From: Nitrosovibrio sp. Nv6
GTDB lineage: Bacteria > Pseudomonadota > Gammaproteobacteria > Burkholderiales > Nitrosomonadaceae
NCBI RefSeq assembly: GCF_900110495.1
Contig: NZ_FODX01000003.1
Span: 62,001 to 126,000, forward strand
Direction of reading: 5' to 3'
Length of the DNA stretch: 64,000 nucleotides
Under the pieces are notes generated by a model. It was not told the DNA's origin. It saw only the letters and a list, made by a program, of their open reading frames with translations, and ran no database searches. The position numbers and the translations under genes are program-made. Shown piece by piece: positions 28,569 to 38,800 of the stretch; position 1 is the first letter of the stretch; each line of letters starts with the position of its first letter.

Positions 28569-28880
28569 ATGAGCTACTATCTACGCCATGTATTTTTCTG
28601 CGTAAACCAGCGCGAAGCGGGAGCATTATGTTGTAATAATTTTGGGGCTCAGGCCATGCGCGACTACGCCAAGGCACGCATTAAAGCGCTAAAACTCGAC
28701 AGCAAGAACAGGAGAGTGAGGATTAACAATGCTGGCTGCCTCGACCGCTGCAATGAAGGTCCGGTTATCGTGGTGTATCCCGAAGACGTCTGGTATACCT
28801 ATGTGGATAAGGAGGATATTGATGAGATCATCGAGGAGCATTTGAAAAACGGACGCGTGGTCGAGCGGTTGCGAATTTAG
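28569..28880 (+). CDS. Thioredoxin-like [2Fe-2S] ferredoxin
   Basis: A 103-residue protein of the small thioredoxin-fold ferredoxin family. Cysteines that can bind a 2Fe-2S cluster are in FFCVNQRE, LCCNN and CLDRCNEGPV. The sequence PVIVVYPEDVWYTYVDKEDIDEIIEEHL is characteristic. It probably carries electrons in the cytosol. A TATAAT at 28532-28537 is a possible -10 box, though its -35 is weak. Confidence 0.88.
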   Translation: MSYYLRHVFFCVNQREAGALCCNNFGAQAMRDYAKARIKALKLDSKNRRVRINNAGCLDRCNEGPVIVVYPEDVWYTYVDKEDIDEIIEEHLKNGRVVERLRI

Positions 28881-28942
28881 AATTCACAGAGCAGTTCAGA
28901 GATTCCTGAATATACTGTTCAATTATTGTATGGCTGAGCCCA

Positions 28943-29620
28943 TTGTTGAATCCGCACGTTCCCCAGAAATTATTCATTGATGGTCCGGCAGGAAAGCTGG
29001 AAACGGATCTTGCCGAGCCCGATTCAGGCCCGCCCCGCGGTATTGCGGTGGTCGCACACCCTCATCCGCGGTATGGCGGAACCATGAACAACAAGGTTGT
29101 GTACACCCTGTTCAAATCTTTTCTTGAGTCGGGATTTATATCGGTCAAATTCAATTTTCGCGGCGTGGAACAAAGCGAAGGCCGCCGTAATTCTGGCGAA
29201 GACAATGGTGAAGGAGAAACGGAGGATGTGCTTGCGGTAGTGGAAACCGTCACAAGTCAGTTCGCTGCGCGCCTGAACACGCCCGCGCCACTATTGCTGG
29301 CTGGCTTTTCCTTCGGCGGGGCGATTCAGGCGTATGCAGCCCAACGGGTCAAGCCGCAAAAAGTGGTATTGATAGCGCCGGCGGTCCAGCGCTTGAACGC
29401 GCCGCCTATCGCCTATCCTGGCGCCAGTAACGACATGGAGCATGCGCCCGAGGTTCTGATCATTCACGGCGATCAGGACGAAACAGTCCCTCTGAAAACC
29501 GTGCTGGACTGGGCTGCTCCCCAGGAATTACCGGTCGTCGTGGTACCCGGCGCAGAACATTTTTTTCACCGCCGGTTGCACATTCTCAAACGCGTTGTTC
29601 TCGATTTCTGCCGACCTTGA
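28943..29620 (+). CDS. Alpha/beta hydrolase, YsgA/dienelactone-type
   Basis: A 225-residue alpha/beta hydrolase. It shows VVAHPHPRYGGTMNNKVV near the oxyanion region, FNFRGVEQSEG, the nucleophile elbow GFSFGG near residue 125, an acid in IHGDQDETVP and a His in GAEHFFHRRL. This pattern is common in a family of uncharacterised proteobacterial hydrolases. The start is uncertain: it probably uses TTG at 28943 or 28946, as no in-frame ATG lies near. Substrate unknown. Confidence 0.85.
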   Translation: MLNPHVPQKLFIDGPAGKLETDLAEPDSGPPRGIAVVAHPHPRYGGTMNNKVVYTLFKSFLESGFISVKFNFRGVEQSEGRRNSGEDNGEGETEDVLAVVETVTSQFAARLNTPAPLLLAGFSFGGAIQAYAAQRVKPQKVVLIAPAVQRLNAPPIAYPGASNDMEHAPEVLIIHGDQDETVPLKTVLDWAAPQELPVVVVPGAEHFFHRRLHILKRVVLDFCRP

Positions 29621-29802
29621 TGCGCCAAGGTATGACCCGCAGCGGAATTGTAGACGTCCTGTGGCCGTCGCGCCCCGACGCTGCCCCATCCCCGCTTCGC
29701 GGAGCCCCTCGGACGATGCTTTGGGGCCAGCCGGGAAGGGCGGAGCAGTGCCTTCCGAAGGAAGGTGGACCCCGTAGCGGGATGCAGGCACCCTGCGGGC
29801 GC

Positions 29803-30327
29803 CTATTTGCAGCTCAACATCATTGATCGGAAATCATCGAAAAATCCCATCTTTTCCGACATATCGGGGACATTTCCATTTGCCTCGATAAATTTATTCT
29901 GGTCTCTGAAGTCTCGATTGTCATAAATGGTGACGCCTGCCCTGGGGCCGGTTTTAAGGCTGCGAACCTTGTTCTCCCAATCACTTCCGAAGGGGCCGAT
30001 CAGCCGTGGCAAATTCAGCGGACCTGCGAGCGTCAAGCTGTCGCCTTCATAATTTTTCTTTTCATAAAACTTTACCCAGCAGCCTTTTCTTTCCAGATCG
30101 ACCGAAACCTCAACCGGGACTAGCATCAATATCGGCACCTGAACAGTCGTCGGGCCATCCCTGGTTCCGGACTGTGGCTTGCTCTTGTCCGTAGGCTCCG
30201 GCTTTTTATTCATTATTGGTCTATCAGGCAGCTCTTGCGCGCCAACGCCAGTTGCGGCGCATACGCCAAACACCAGTGCGAGGGCAGCCAAAAAATCCCG
30301 GGAGTTCTTCTGTATCGAAATATTCAT
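29803..30327 (-). CDS. Secreted beta/gamma-crystallin-like protein
   Basis: A 174-residue protein with a signal peptide (residues 1-30, ending VGAQ), a Pro/Lys-rich linker and a domain of two Greek-key motifs. The first is CWVKFYEKKNYEGDSLTL with the typical YExxNYxG start; the second is AGVTIYDNRDFRDQNKFIEANG. Such domains are known as beta/gamma-crystallins and often bind calcium. A ribosome site (AGGAG) precedes the ATG. Only one cysteine pair candidate is present (CWVK and the terminal SCK). Its location would be the periplasm or outside. Confidence 0.8.
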   Translation of the reverse strand: MNISIQKNSRDFLAALALVFGVCAATGVGAQELPDRPIMNKKPEPTDKSKPQSGTRDGPTTVQVPILMLVPVEVSVDLERKGCWVKFYEKKNYEGDSLTLAGPLNLPRLIGPFGSDWENKVRSLKTGPRAGVTIYDNRDFRDQNKFIEANGNVPDMSEKMGFFDDFRSMMLSCK

Positions 30328-30648
30328 GTTATCCTCCTAAAAACCGTGAAAAGGGGTTATGGCACTGAATCCGCTCAGTCCAACTGAAACAGCAGGTCAA
30401 GCATGTTCCATTAACAACCTTCTTCCAAACTCCGTACCTGACCTTCCTGAATTTTAAACACTTCCCAGAGCCGCTCCGTTCGCTGACATACATATTCCTT
30501 ATTCATATTGCGTCTCGGGGGTTGAGCGAGCCATCGGATAAGTTAAACAGACGACATTTGGTCATACTGAGTGTCCGCAGTTTCAATGCAGAAAGGTTGA
30601 CTGCACTGGTCAGTATGATGATTCAACACTCGGAAGGGCAGTTCCTCT
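30328..30648. other. Intergenic region, nothing recognised
   Basis: About 320 bases between two minus-strand genes. I see no gene, terminator or strong promoter here. Confidence 0.35.
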
Positions 30649-31974
30649 CTAGCCCTCCAGCCAGCCTCCACGAAAGCCTGCACGGCGCAAACCGGTCACG
30701 AGATAAGGGCATTGCCGCATCAGTGACCACAACAAGCCAGAGTGATAATTTTCGATCATCATAACGATTGGCCCCTGATTCAAACCAAAGTGATAGGGCG
30801 ATACCCATCCGAATTCGTGGTGCGGCTCAACCGGAAAGGTGGGGTTGAACGTGGCCTTGTAACCATACTCCTGGGCTTCTCTCAGGTTCATGCGTTCGTA
30901 GTTCTCGATGGTCGGGAGCACGATATCGGGCGCGAACGGGAGTGAAGCGACCACAGCCCATGGCGCCAGTGTGCCATCGTCCGGGCCGTACGGGGCGCCG
31001 CGGCCGATGTAATCATAAAAAACACGAAGGATGCCGTCCACTTGCCTGACAACAGGGCCTGGGCCGTCGCTGGAAGTTATACCCCAGCAATATTCACTGT
31101 AATGTTTGAACTCGAGCGGGTTACGCGCCGCATACCGCTGCTGAACAAGCGTCGCGCAACGAGAATTTGCGAAGTAGTCGCTGTCGTGCTCACGCATGAA
31201 CGAATCCTGAATTCCGCGAAAATCGATCCATGCATGCGACAACTGGTGAATGAATAACGGTCCCGCATAAAGAAACTCTATGTCATAGATCTTCTTCCAC
31301 TTGTAGGTGGAAGTCCATGCCGTATAGCTTTCGTCGGATAATGGATGTATGGGTGAGCCCAATCCAAGTAGATAGATGATCAGCGCCTCGTCATAGCCAG
31401 TCCATCGATAACGCAGAAAACCTTTTTCGGGCGTCCACCCATGGCTTACTGCAGCCTCCCCGTTCTGCATCCATTGCCAATCAACACGCCTGTAAAGTTC
31501 ATCGGCAAGCCTGCGGGTTTCCCCTTCTTCCTCCGTCTCGTGCTTATAGTAGGCTCGTGCGATGAGCATGCCGGCGATCAGGAAGGCGGTGTCGACGCTG
31601 GAGAGTTCGCAATTCCAGACGCGTCTTCCCGTGTTCATGTCCAGGAAATGATAATAAAACCCCTTGTACCCGGTAGCGTCGCGCTCGGGGCCATGGGGTG
31701 CGTTCGCGAAAAACTTCAACACGATGAGCGTGCGCTTCACAGCCTCTTGCCGCGTCATGAAACCGCGTTCAACTCCAACCGGATAGGCCGCGAGCGCGAG
31801 GCCCACCGCGGCAATACTTGCTGGCCAATCAGAATGCGACTTGTCCAGGACGAGTCCGTTTGCGGGATTGATTTTGTGGACGAAATAATTGAACGAGTCC
31901 TGCTGCAGACTCCTGAGCATCTCATCTTGCCTGGATTGTTCGGATGCTATGGACTCGGACATAAGCATGATCAA
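30649..31974 (-). CDS. Glucoamylase-family (PF10091-type) protein
   Basis: A 441-residue protein of the cytosolic type (no signal peptide). It resembles the glycoamylase domain family: DSFNYFVHKINPANGLVLDK, IAAVGLALAAYPVGVERGF, NCELSSVDTAFLIAG, YRWTGYDEALIIYLLGLGSP and the C-terminal WVSPYHFGLNQGPIVMMIENY. Acidic residues in ELSSVDT and WTGYDEA are likely functional. It is expected to be an alpha/alpha-barrel glycosidase that cuts an alpha- or beta-linked glucan. It lies 48 bases after the GH39 gene on the same strand, so the two probably act together on a sugar polymer. Confidence 0.82.
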   Translation of the reverse strand: MIMLMSESIASEQSRQDEMLRSLQQDSFNYFVHKINPANGLVLDKSHSDWPASIAAVGLALAAYPVGVERGFMTRQEAVKRTLIVLKFFANAPHGPERDATGYKGFYYHFLDMNTGRRVWNCELSSVDTAFLIAGMLIARAYYKHETEEEGETRRLADELYRRVDWQWMQNGEAAVSHGWTPEKGFLRYRWTGYDEALIIYLLGLGSPIHPLSDESYTAWTSTYKWKKIYDIEFLYAGPLFIHQLSHAWIDFRGIQDSFMREHDSDYFANSRCATLVQQRYAARNPLEFKHYSEYCWGITSSDGPGPVVRQVDGILRVFYDYIGRGAPYGPDDGTLAPWAVVASLPFAPDIVLPTIENYERMNLREAQEYGYKATFNPTFPVEPHHEFGWVSPYHFGLNQGPIVMMIENYHSGLLWSLMRQCPYLVTGLRRAGFRGGWLEG

Positions 31975-32022
31975 GTTTCACCGTTGGAACGGAATTTCAA
32001 CCCGGCTTCCCGCGTCCCTCGT

Positions 32023-33483
32023 TTAGAACCGTTCAGGTGTGCTGCCGGACGCACACTCAATTTTCATCGCAGCGATCGATTGCGGCGGCATCGAGATATC
32101 GAAATCTATGCGATTTTCCAGGACGTGTAATGGATACGGCTCGGGGTTCAGCGCCGAGGCGGATTGCAGCGTCTCAACGTCACGCAGGTTCAGGTATTCG
32201 GGCTCGCCCATTTCCTGCCAGACATGCTTCGGATTTACGTGGTCTTCATCAATGCGTATCACGTGGGCCGACAACGGCCGCGGTGCGTCAGTTAGCTGCA
32301 CGTGGACCGAAACCGTGCATATTTCATGACGCGGCATGGCGTAATTGGTGATAAATACGGTAATGGCCTTATCTCCCCCACTTATCCATACGCTGACCGT
32401 TTCGTGCGAGCCTTCCACCCGATGGAGTTTATTTCCCAAGCCATGCAACAGCTGAAACGCCCTATAGATTGGCTTGGGAATGCCGTGCAGATTCAGGAGG
32501 CCGAAACCGCCGTGAAAAGGCACGCTGGGAAAATAATTCTCCTCGAAGATATCAGTAAAGGTCCAGAAGCTGTAACCCTCTACGAACGGATCAACCGAGA
32601 GTGCGATATTCGCGGCGAACGCCGCGGCAAAGGACTCGTCGTGTAACGGATCACGCGGATTCGAACTTACATTCCATTCGGTGTAATAGAGCGGCAGACC
32701 GCGGGCTTGTACGCTCGCGGTTTCCGCCTTCTCTTTCATTACATCACGTGGTGCGTGTTCGAGTTGAGTAAGTGTGTCGGCGCCGATTTGGCCAAAGGCG
32801 TCGGTGGGATAATAATGCGTACTGACGAAATCAATCGGGAGCTCGTGTTGAGCGCAATAATCCAGAAACTCGGGGATCCAGGCGCTCTGGGCGCTCGAAG
32901 GGCCGCCCACTTTCAATGCGGAATCTATATTCTTTATGGTTTCGACGGTAGTACGGTAAAGCTGCTGGTAACCTTTTTTACCGCCTGTCCAGAATGCCTT
33001 CAGGTTGGGTTCGTTCCATACTTCCAGGCACCATCCGCTAACTTCGCCCGATCCATAGCGGTCAATCCAGTGACGAACCAGTCTGTCGATAAGTTTTCCC
33101 CATTGCCGGTAATTTTTGGGCGGAGTAATGTTGGCCCGATATTGAAACACGGTAGACTTGCCTGAAGACAGCATCGACGGCATAAAGGAAAGCTCGACGA
33201 ATGGCTTCATGCCGATAGACAGCAGATAGTCGTTGATTTGATCCGCATTAAAAAATGAGTAGAGGGGTTTCCCGGTGTGGCGGATCAACGTACCCATATC
33301 GTCATCAAGCAGGCCATGAAAGCGTACGTGGCGAAATCCGAGCTCGGTGTGCGCGCGCCTCAACTGCGCCTGCCAATCGGCGCGCAGCGCAAGCAACGCA
33401 CGCCCGCTGCCCACGGTATGTTCCCAGGAATGTTTAAGCGGAACCGAAGTTGAAGCAAGATTGCTTTTGAACTCGATAGCCAT
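32023..33483 (-). CDS. GH39-family glycosidase (beta-xylosidase-like)
   Basis: A 486-residue protein with the GH39 (clan GH-A) TIM barrel. The acid/base Glu lies in WCLEVWNEPNLKAFW, and the nucleophile Glu in LYYTEWNVSSNPRD. The N-terminus (LKHSWEHTVGSGRALLALRAD) and FRHVRFHGLLDDDMG are typical of GH39 beta-xylosidases, and a beta-sandwich C-terminal region follows from about residue 380. No signal peptide is visible, so a cytosolic role on imported or stored glycans is likely. It is cotranscribed with the glucoamylase-like gene downstream. Confidence 0.85.
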   Translation of the reverse strand: MAIEFKSNLASTSVPLKHSWEHTVGSGRALLALRADWQAQLRRAHTELGFRHVRFHGLLDDDMGTLIRHTGKPLYSFFNADQINDYLLSIGMKPFVELSFMPSMLSSGKSTVFQYRANITPPKNYRQWGKLIDRLVRHWIDRYGSGEVSGWCLEVWNEPNLKAFWTGGKKGYQQLYRTTVETIKNIDSALKVGGPSSAQSAWIPEFLDYCAQHELPIDFVSTHYYPTDAFGQIGADTLTQLEHAPRDVMKEKAETASVQARGLPLYYTEWNVSSNPRDPLHDESFAAAFAANIALSVDPFVEGYSFWTFTDIFEENYFPSVPFHGGFGLLNLHGIPKPIYRAFQLLHGLGNKLHRVEGSHETVSVWISGGDKAITVFITNYAMPRHEICTVSVHVQLTDAPRPLSAHVIRIDEDHVNPKHVWQEMGEPEYLNLRDVETLQSASALNPEPYPLHVLENRIDFDISMPPQSIAAMKIECASGSTPERF

Positions 33484-33656
33484 AACAGTTCTTCACAGAA
33501 TGTTATTTCTGCCCCGCGCTGGGGCGAAGCTGGTCTCCGCCTTCTGCCTTCTGGGTATTAAACGTGAATACCGCCGCTTTTTTTACTCGGCGCCAGTGGC
33601 TGGCGTCGAATTTCTGCGACCGTCGGTAACGCCATCAAATAACAGCGGTCGTTTAA

Positions 33657-34283
33657 CTACTTCACTTTCGGGCAGCCCTGGCAGCCCTCCGTATTTACGC
33701 TGGAAAAATCGACTTCGTCGAGGATCGCGCCTCTAAAATCAGCTCCTTGCAGCATTGCGTTGTCCAGCTTTGCCCTAGTGAGGTCAGCACCGCGAAAATC
33801 AGTCTGTGTCATCACCGTCCCCGATAAATCCGCTCTTTGAAGCTGGGCATTGCGAAATTGGGCCTTCGTAAGATTAGCGCCACTTAAATTGGCGCCCTTG
33901 AGCAATGCGCCAGTGAGATCAGCACCCGCCAAGTTGGCGCTTTTAAGATTCGTGTCTTTAAGCCGCGCGAGATTAAGCCTGGCATCAACCATTGTGGCGT
34001 TTTTCATATCCGCCTCATCCAATATGGCACCACTGAGGTTGGCGCCAGTGAGATCGATCATGTCCATATTGGCATTGAATAAATTTGCACCTTGCAAGTC
34101 GGCGCCGTTTAAATTGGATTGACGAAGCCCAGCTCGAGCAAGATCCGCGCCATGCAAATCGGCGCCGCGAAGATCCCACTCTACGCACAATGTGCCCGAT
34201 CTGATAGGACAACCATTTATCTCTGCGGCCATTGCGGTGTTTGCGATCAAAAAGGCAGCTAATAGAATCAGAAGATTTGTCAT
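33657..34283 (-). CDS. Secreted pentapeptide-repeat protein
   Basis: A protein of about 208 residues. A signal peptide (MTNLLILLAAFLIANTAMA) is followed by ING CPIRSGTLCVEWDL and then about 26 pentapeptide repeats of the A(D/N)LxX type (GADLHGADLARAGLRQSNL and so on), which form a right-handed beta helix. The C-terminus ends in EGCQGCPKVK with two cysteines. The start at 34283 has a strong ribosome site (GAGGAAAAA); the frame runs open up to 34355. It is probably periplasmic; the function of most such proteins is unknown. Confidence 0.85.
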   Translation of the reverse strand: MTNLLILLAAFLIANTAMAAEINGCPIRSGTLCVEWDLRGADLHGADLARAGLRQSNLNGADLQGANLFNANMDMIDLTGANLSGAILDEADMKNATMVDARLNLARLKDTNLKSANLAGADLTGALLKGANLSGANLTKAQFRNAQLQRADLSGTVMTQTDFRGADLTRAKLDNAMLQGADFRGAILDEVDFSSVNTEGCQGCPKVK

Positions 34284-34564
34284 TTTTTCCTCGATCATGA
34301 CGGATTCAAAATGGAATCTTATCTGATGCTGTACCGTAATTCCGTGTGTTAGCACACTTAGGAAAGCAAATTGGCGGGGAACAAGGCAAGAAGATTGCTG
34401 ACAAATGTCGAGGTTGACTTCATGTTATGAGCTATTGGAAACATTGGCAGAAGAGCAAAATTGATATTTCCCGGAAAAAACCTTTACACTAACCTTCAGT
34501 CTTCCTCCAGGTTCTCAAAGCGAGACAACACTCCGGATCGACGCGACGCTCTCAAAGAAATCCT

Positions 34565-34768
34565 ATGCAACGCCTACTCATCATTGCCGGGATCCTGCTT
34601 CTGTTTGTTGGCATTGCGTGGCCCTGGCTATCGAAATTACCCTTCGGAAGGCTGCCGGGAGACATCGTCATTGAGCGTGAGAATTTCAGACTCTACTTTC
34701 CCCTGACTACGGGCCTGCTGGTATCCTTGTTGCTGTCGCTGCTGCTCTGGTGGTGGTCCCGGAAATGA
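34565..34768 (+). CDS. DUF2905 family small membrane protein
   Basis: A 67-residue protein with two transmembrane helices (residues 3-22 and 45-64) joined by a short loop containing GRLPGDIVIERENFRLYFPLT, the core signature of the DUF2905 family. It ends in WWWSRK. Its function is unknown. It stands 27 bases upstream of a second small membrane protein and they may form one transcript. Confidence 0.88.
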   Translation: MQRLLIIAGILLLFVGIAWPWLSKLPFGRLPGDIVIERENFRLYFPLTTGLLVSLLLSLLLWWWSRK

Positions 34769-34795
34769 TTGCTCAGCTTTGAAGAGGATACGTAA

Positions 34796-34915
34796 TTGGA
34801 CCTGTATGAGTCTATGTTGTTTTGGTTCGTCAAGGAATTTATCAAGGCCGTCCTGGGCCTTGGCCTGATTCTAGGGATTATCGTTTTCCTGCGATGGATC
34901 AATAGCGACGACTGA
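34796..34915 (+). CDS. Small single-helix membrane protein (39 aa)
   Basis: A 39-codon frame starting at TTG with GAGGA seven bases upstream; an ATG six codons in (MLFWFVKEF) is an alternative. The product is one hydrophobic helix (AVLGLGLILGIIVFL) with a charged C-terminus (RWINSDD). It follows the DUF2905 gene directly. I do not recognise it; the ribosome site and helix support a real gene. Confidence 0.5.
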   Translation: MDLYESMLFWFVKEFIKAVLGLGLILGIIVFLRWINSDD

Positions 34916-35233
34916 GCAATCTGTGCCGCTCCCGTTCGCTTTCCTTTCCCTAACGCATCCACGTTCATCGACTACTGCCTGCATGTATTAGTCACATATG
35001 TCCGGACACAGTGTCCCCTCGATTATCCTGCAAGCTCAATCCCTGCTTATCGAGGCGCTGTGCGATTTAACCTCTGCAACAGTGCGTCACCGCACAGAAC
35101 CGCACAACTTTCGCTGTTTAAATTACTATAAATTTTTGCTTATCTTAATAATTGTCAAGAATAATCAGCAGTTAGAGCAAGAATGAGGGAAATTTCTCAC
35201 GGAGCACCTTTTTTCTACTTCATTGGAGTTACC
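34916..35233. other. Intergenic region, nothing recognised
   Basis: This 318-base region is AT-rich close to 35150 and probably contains the promoter of the Cys-rich protein gene. I see no gene in it. Confidence 0.35.
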
Positions 35234-35671
35234 ATGAAATCTTATTCGATCATTGGTATAGCTGGGCGCTTTATAGCGCTGCTTGCGTTAACCGTGGGCT
35301 TGGCTACTGGTTTAAGCGTGACGGCTCATGCTCAGGCTGACGCGTCGGGCGGTAGCACGTCTGCGTCACAGCAGGAAGGCGCCATCGACGGCCGGCCTTG
35401 TGGCGGGCCCTCCCAACTTACCTGTCGCGAAGGCTTGATATGCGTGGACAATCCCGGGGATAACTGTAATCCGACTCAGGACGGTCTCAAGTGCCCGGGA
35501 ACATGCAAAGTGAACACCGCGAAGGAAGACGAGATCAACCGCCCCTGCGGCGGGACAACCGGGTATAACTGCCGTGGCGGCATGATTTGCGTGGACGACC
35601 CTTCGGACGACTGCAATCCCACACAGGATGGCGCTAAATGCAAGGGGATATGTGTGCGCGGTCCACAATGA
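35234..35671 (+). CDS. Secreted cysteine-rich protein with two repeats
   Basis: A 145-residue exported protein. The signal peptide covers residues 1-34 (ends TAHAQA). Two similar repeats of about 44 residues follow: RPCGGPSQLTCREGLICVDN, then DNCNPTQDGLKCPGTC; and RPCGGTTGYNCRGGMICVDD, then DDCNPTQDGAKCKGIC. Each holds six cysteines, probably in three disulfides. The pattern CGG..C..G..CVDDP.DDC.P..GG..C.G.C is found in extracellular proteins of bacteria and some eukaryotes, but I cannot name a function. A rho-independent terminator follows. Confidence 0.75.
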   Translation: MKSYSIIGIAGRFIALLALTVGLATGLSVTAHAQADASGGSTSASQQEGAIDGRPCGGPSQLTCREGLICVDNPGDNCNPTQDGLKCPGTCKVNTAKEDEINRPCGGTTGYNCRGGMICVDDPSDDCNPTQDGAKCKGICVRGPQ

Positions 35672-35760
35672 CGGCTCCCATCGTTCGCACCGCATGACGA
35701 TACAGACAAAGCAGAAGGGATGAATCTGCTGTGATTGGTCCCTTTTGCTTCCTGGCAATA

Positions 35761-35782
35761 ACGGGTCTTCAACCCGTCTTTT
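35761..35782 (+). terminator. Rho-independent terminator
   Basis: ACGGGT (35761-35766) and ACCCGT (35772-35777) form a 6-bp hairpin with a 5-base loop, followed by CTTTTT. It lies 90 bases after the Cys-rich protein gene and would end its transcript. Confidence 0.75.
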
Positions 35783-35872
35783 TGGAATGCGAGTGGTGCT
35801 AGGGGTACGGGATGCAAGAGAGAACGGTCGCCCGAAAAATGAGCGGTCTTGACTTATCCAACGCAACCCGGA

Positions 35873-38800
35873 TCAGCCTGGATTCACCTCTGGCTTTTCG
35901 CTTTCTTCACGCAGATCGCTTTTAACCGCACGTGTCGCCGGGCTTTGATCGGGTAACGACCGAGTCCTGTCAACAAGCGGTTTCAATATAGGCAAGAGGT
36001 GTTTCATGACTTGCGTCGAGAGTGCCGAGGTAAATGCGTAGTTCTCGGCATCCGCGCCGGGTACGAATGCGGTCATGGTCCCGAAAAAACGGTCCCCAAT
36101 GAAGAAAACAAAGGTGGCAGAGCGGTTTACCGCTCTGGATTCCTTGATGACACCCGGCGAAGAAAACGTGACATGACGATGATCGCCGGTTCCGGTCTTT
36201 CCGCCGATCAGAATTTCAGCGCCATCCTCTTCCACCATGGCCCGCGCCAGCCGCGAAGCTGTACCGGTCTCCACCACGTCGGTCAGAACACCGCGTACCG
36301 CTGCCGCCAGCTCGGGCGAGAACACTCGTTCGCCCTGCGCGGGCGCCCGTTCGACAATGGCCTCAAAAGGGGTACCAGCCGCAAAGCGAAGCCGTTCGAT
36401 AAGCACCGGCGGCACCCGGACTCCATTGTTGAGGATGATACCCATCAGCTCCGCGAGCGCGGCGGGATGGTCAGCCGAGGTCCCGATAGCTGTGGCGAGC
36501 GACGGCACCAGCGAATCGAAAGGATAGCCTACGCGTTTCCAGTTGCGGTGAATTTCCAGAAATGCTTCAAGCTCCAGAAGACCGCGAATCCGGATATCCT
36601 GCGAGTTCTTGTTCACAGTCTTGAACAGCCAGTGGTAGACGTCTATCCGCTCATCCTTGCTGGCCTCGATAATATCCTTGTGCTGCGCATCGGGGTGAGA
36701 GATCAGGTAGCGTACCAGCCACAATTCCAGAGGGTGCACGGTCACGATATAGCCTTGGTCGGCCAGCGAATATTTACCCGGTGCATAGCTCTCATACAAT
36801 TCATCGAGCATTGCCGGCGTCACGCCTTTGAAACCGGGCAGGTGCGGCGCCATGGATTTCTTGAACTCGGCGAGCGCGGCATCAGGATAAATATAGCGAT
36901 AAGCGGCGGCGAGGCGGCGAGGCGTATGCCGGAAGCTGGAAAAGAATGCCTCGCTAACCTGGTCCGGTCTCGCCGTTTTGCCTTTGTACTTGAGATAGAA
37001 CCGATTGATAAACTCCCGGCCTTCCTTGTCAGCAAAGCGTCTGAGATATTCTGCACGGCCCGAACTCCCGACATCCTTCAGTATCCTGGCGGACGAACCC
37101 CCGACCTGGAACATGTAGTGGCGCACGATATCCCGCATCAAACGGATGTATACCAGATTGACGGAGTTCCTCGTCGCCTCACGCACACTCAAAATCTTGC
37201 GGTCGTCTTCACGCATGAAATTATGAAAAATATGGGAGCCGCCACCGGTAAAGAACCGCTCTTCGGAATTGGCCGAGTACTTCCGCTCCAGAGCGGCGTT
37301 CAGCATGGATGCCAAACTCTTGTCCGTGCTTTGCAAAAGATACCCGATCGCCCAGCGGCTAAGAATATCGCCGGTGGCAACTTCTTGTTTGCGGAGCGCT
37401 TTCAGCTCCATTGTCGAATATTTACTATGCAGGGCCTCGATAATCTCAAGATAGGTCACCAGCGTGCGTAATTTTGCGGTAGAACCCAAGTCCAGCTTGG
37501 TGCCTTTATTGATGTCCAGGGGTTGTTCGAAATTGTCCGCCAGGATCCGGAATTTAGCGCCTTCCGGTGTCAACTCTGAAAGCGTGAAGCTGTAGATAAT
37601 TTTCCCCGGATCTTCCGTGCCAAGCAGGCGGTGTCCGTATAGCCCGGCAGCGTGTGCGTATTCCGGATCCTTGAGCCGACGCAGCAGATCGGTGGTTTTT
37701 TTCTGCAGTTCGACGTCGAGCGTGCTTTGCACGGATAAATCCAGCCGGTCCAGGTCGTACATCCGCCGTAACCCGAGCTGAGAGGCAAGGCGCATACGCA
37801 CTGCATTAACAGCCTTCTGCTCGGAAAAATTCCTGATTTCCTCTGGTGCGGCAGCGGTGTCACGAAAACGGAGCGGCAGTTTGAGCGCGGCATCCCTGAG
37901 ACGGGAGGGGATCACACCTGCCTGAGCCAAGACCCGCAGATAGCTGTCGGTAAGCTCGGCAAGTTCTTCGCGGCCGCCAAGCAGGTAGTAGGACGGCCTG
38001 CGTTGGGCGATCATCAGGCTTAGTATATGTTTGTAGAGAAATGCCGCCTCGACAAGGGCGTCGCCTTGTACGAATCGCGAATTCAGGATGTGATTGGTTT
38101 CGTCGAATTTCAGGCCGTACCACGCCCAGAGCCCGTCTCCTATCCCGTTCGTCTCCCCGAAACCCGCAGCAGCCGAAAGCGGGACTGTATTAAGATAATC
38201 TACTACAATCTGCTTGCGCGCCGGTAATGTGTTTGTGCCATGCAGATAAGCGCGTACAGAGGCGGAGGCAATCTGTTGAAGCTTATCTTTTGCGCTCATC
38301 GTCATTCCGTTGGGAGAGTGGCGATATTTTTCGATTTGTGTTGCGAGCGTGCTACCTCCTGGTACATCATGCTCGGTGCGGAAAAGTTGAATTCCTTTGT
38401 CCAGCACTGCCCTGCCCAACCGATTCCAATCTATGGCCGGATTCTTTTTCGGGTGAGCCAGATCGAGCAACTCGCGATTCTCGATAAATAGCAGACTGTC
38501 TGTCACCACGGACGGGATCGATTCGAAGTTTTCATAGATGCGCGACGGAAACATAGCGCGATACAACGGCTGACCATCCTCCGCGGTTATCTCCAGGCCC
38601 GCCTGAGACTTCTCACGATAAGGAATAAACAGGCCCTGCTCGACAAGCTCCTTCATGCGCGTGGAAACTCGTGCCTGAGAATGGACTTGAAAACCGTGTT
38701 TTGCCAAATGCTGAAACATTTCCGGCAAGCGGCTATAGCCCAGACGAACGTCATATGGCCCTGCCTGCGAAAAATACGGGTCGCCATTCGGGCCGCTTTG

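Noticed and set aside
29528-29791. Minus-strand open frame after the hydrolase gene
   Set aside because: It is GC-rich, lacks a ribosome site, overlaps the hydrolase end and shows no known motif.
31441-32130. 229-codon plus-strand frame opposite the glucoamylase-like gene
   Set aside because: It is the antisense shadow of a well-supported enzyme gene.
35999-37471. 490-codon plus-strand frame opposite the PBP gene
   Set aside because: It runs antisense to the transpeptidase domain and shows no protein motif of its own.
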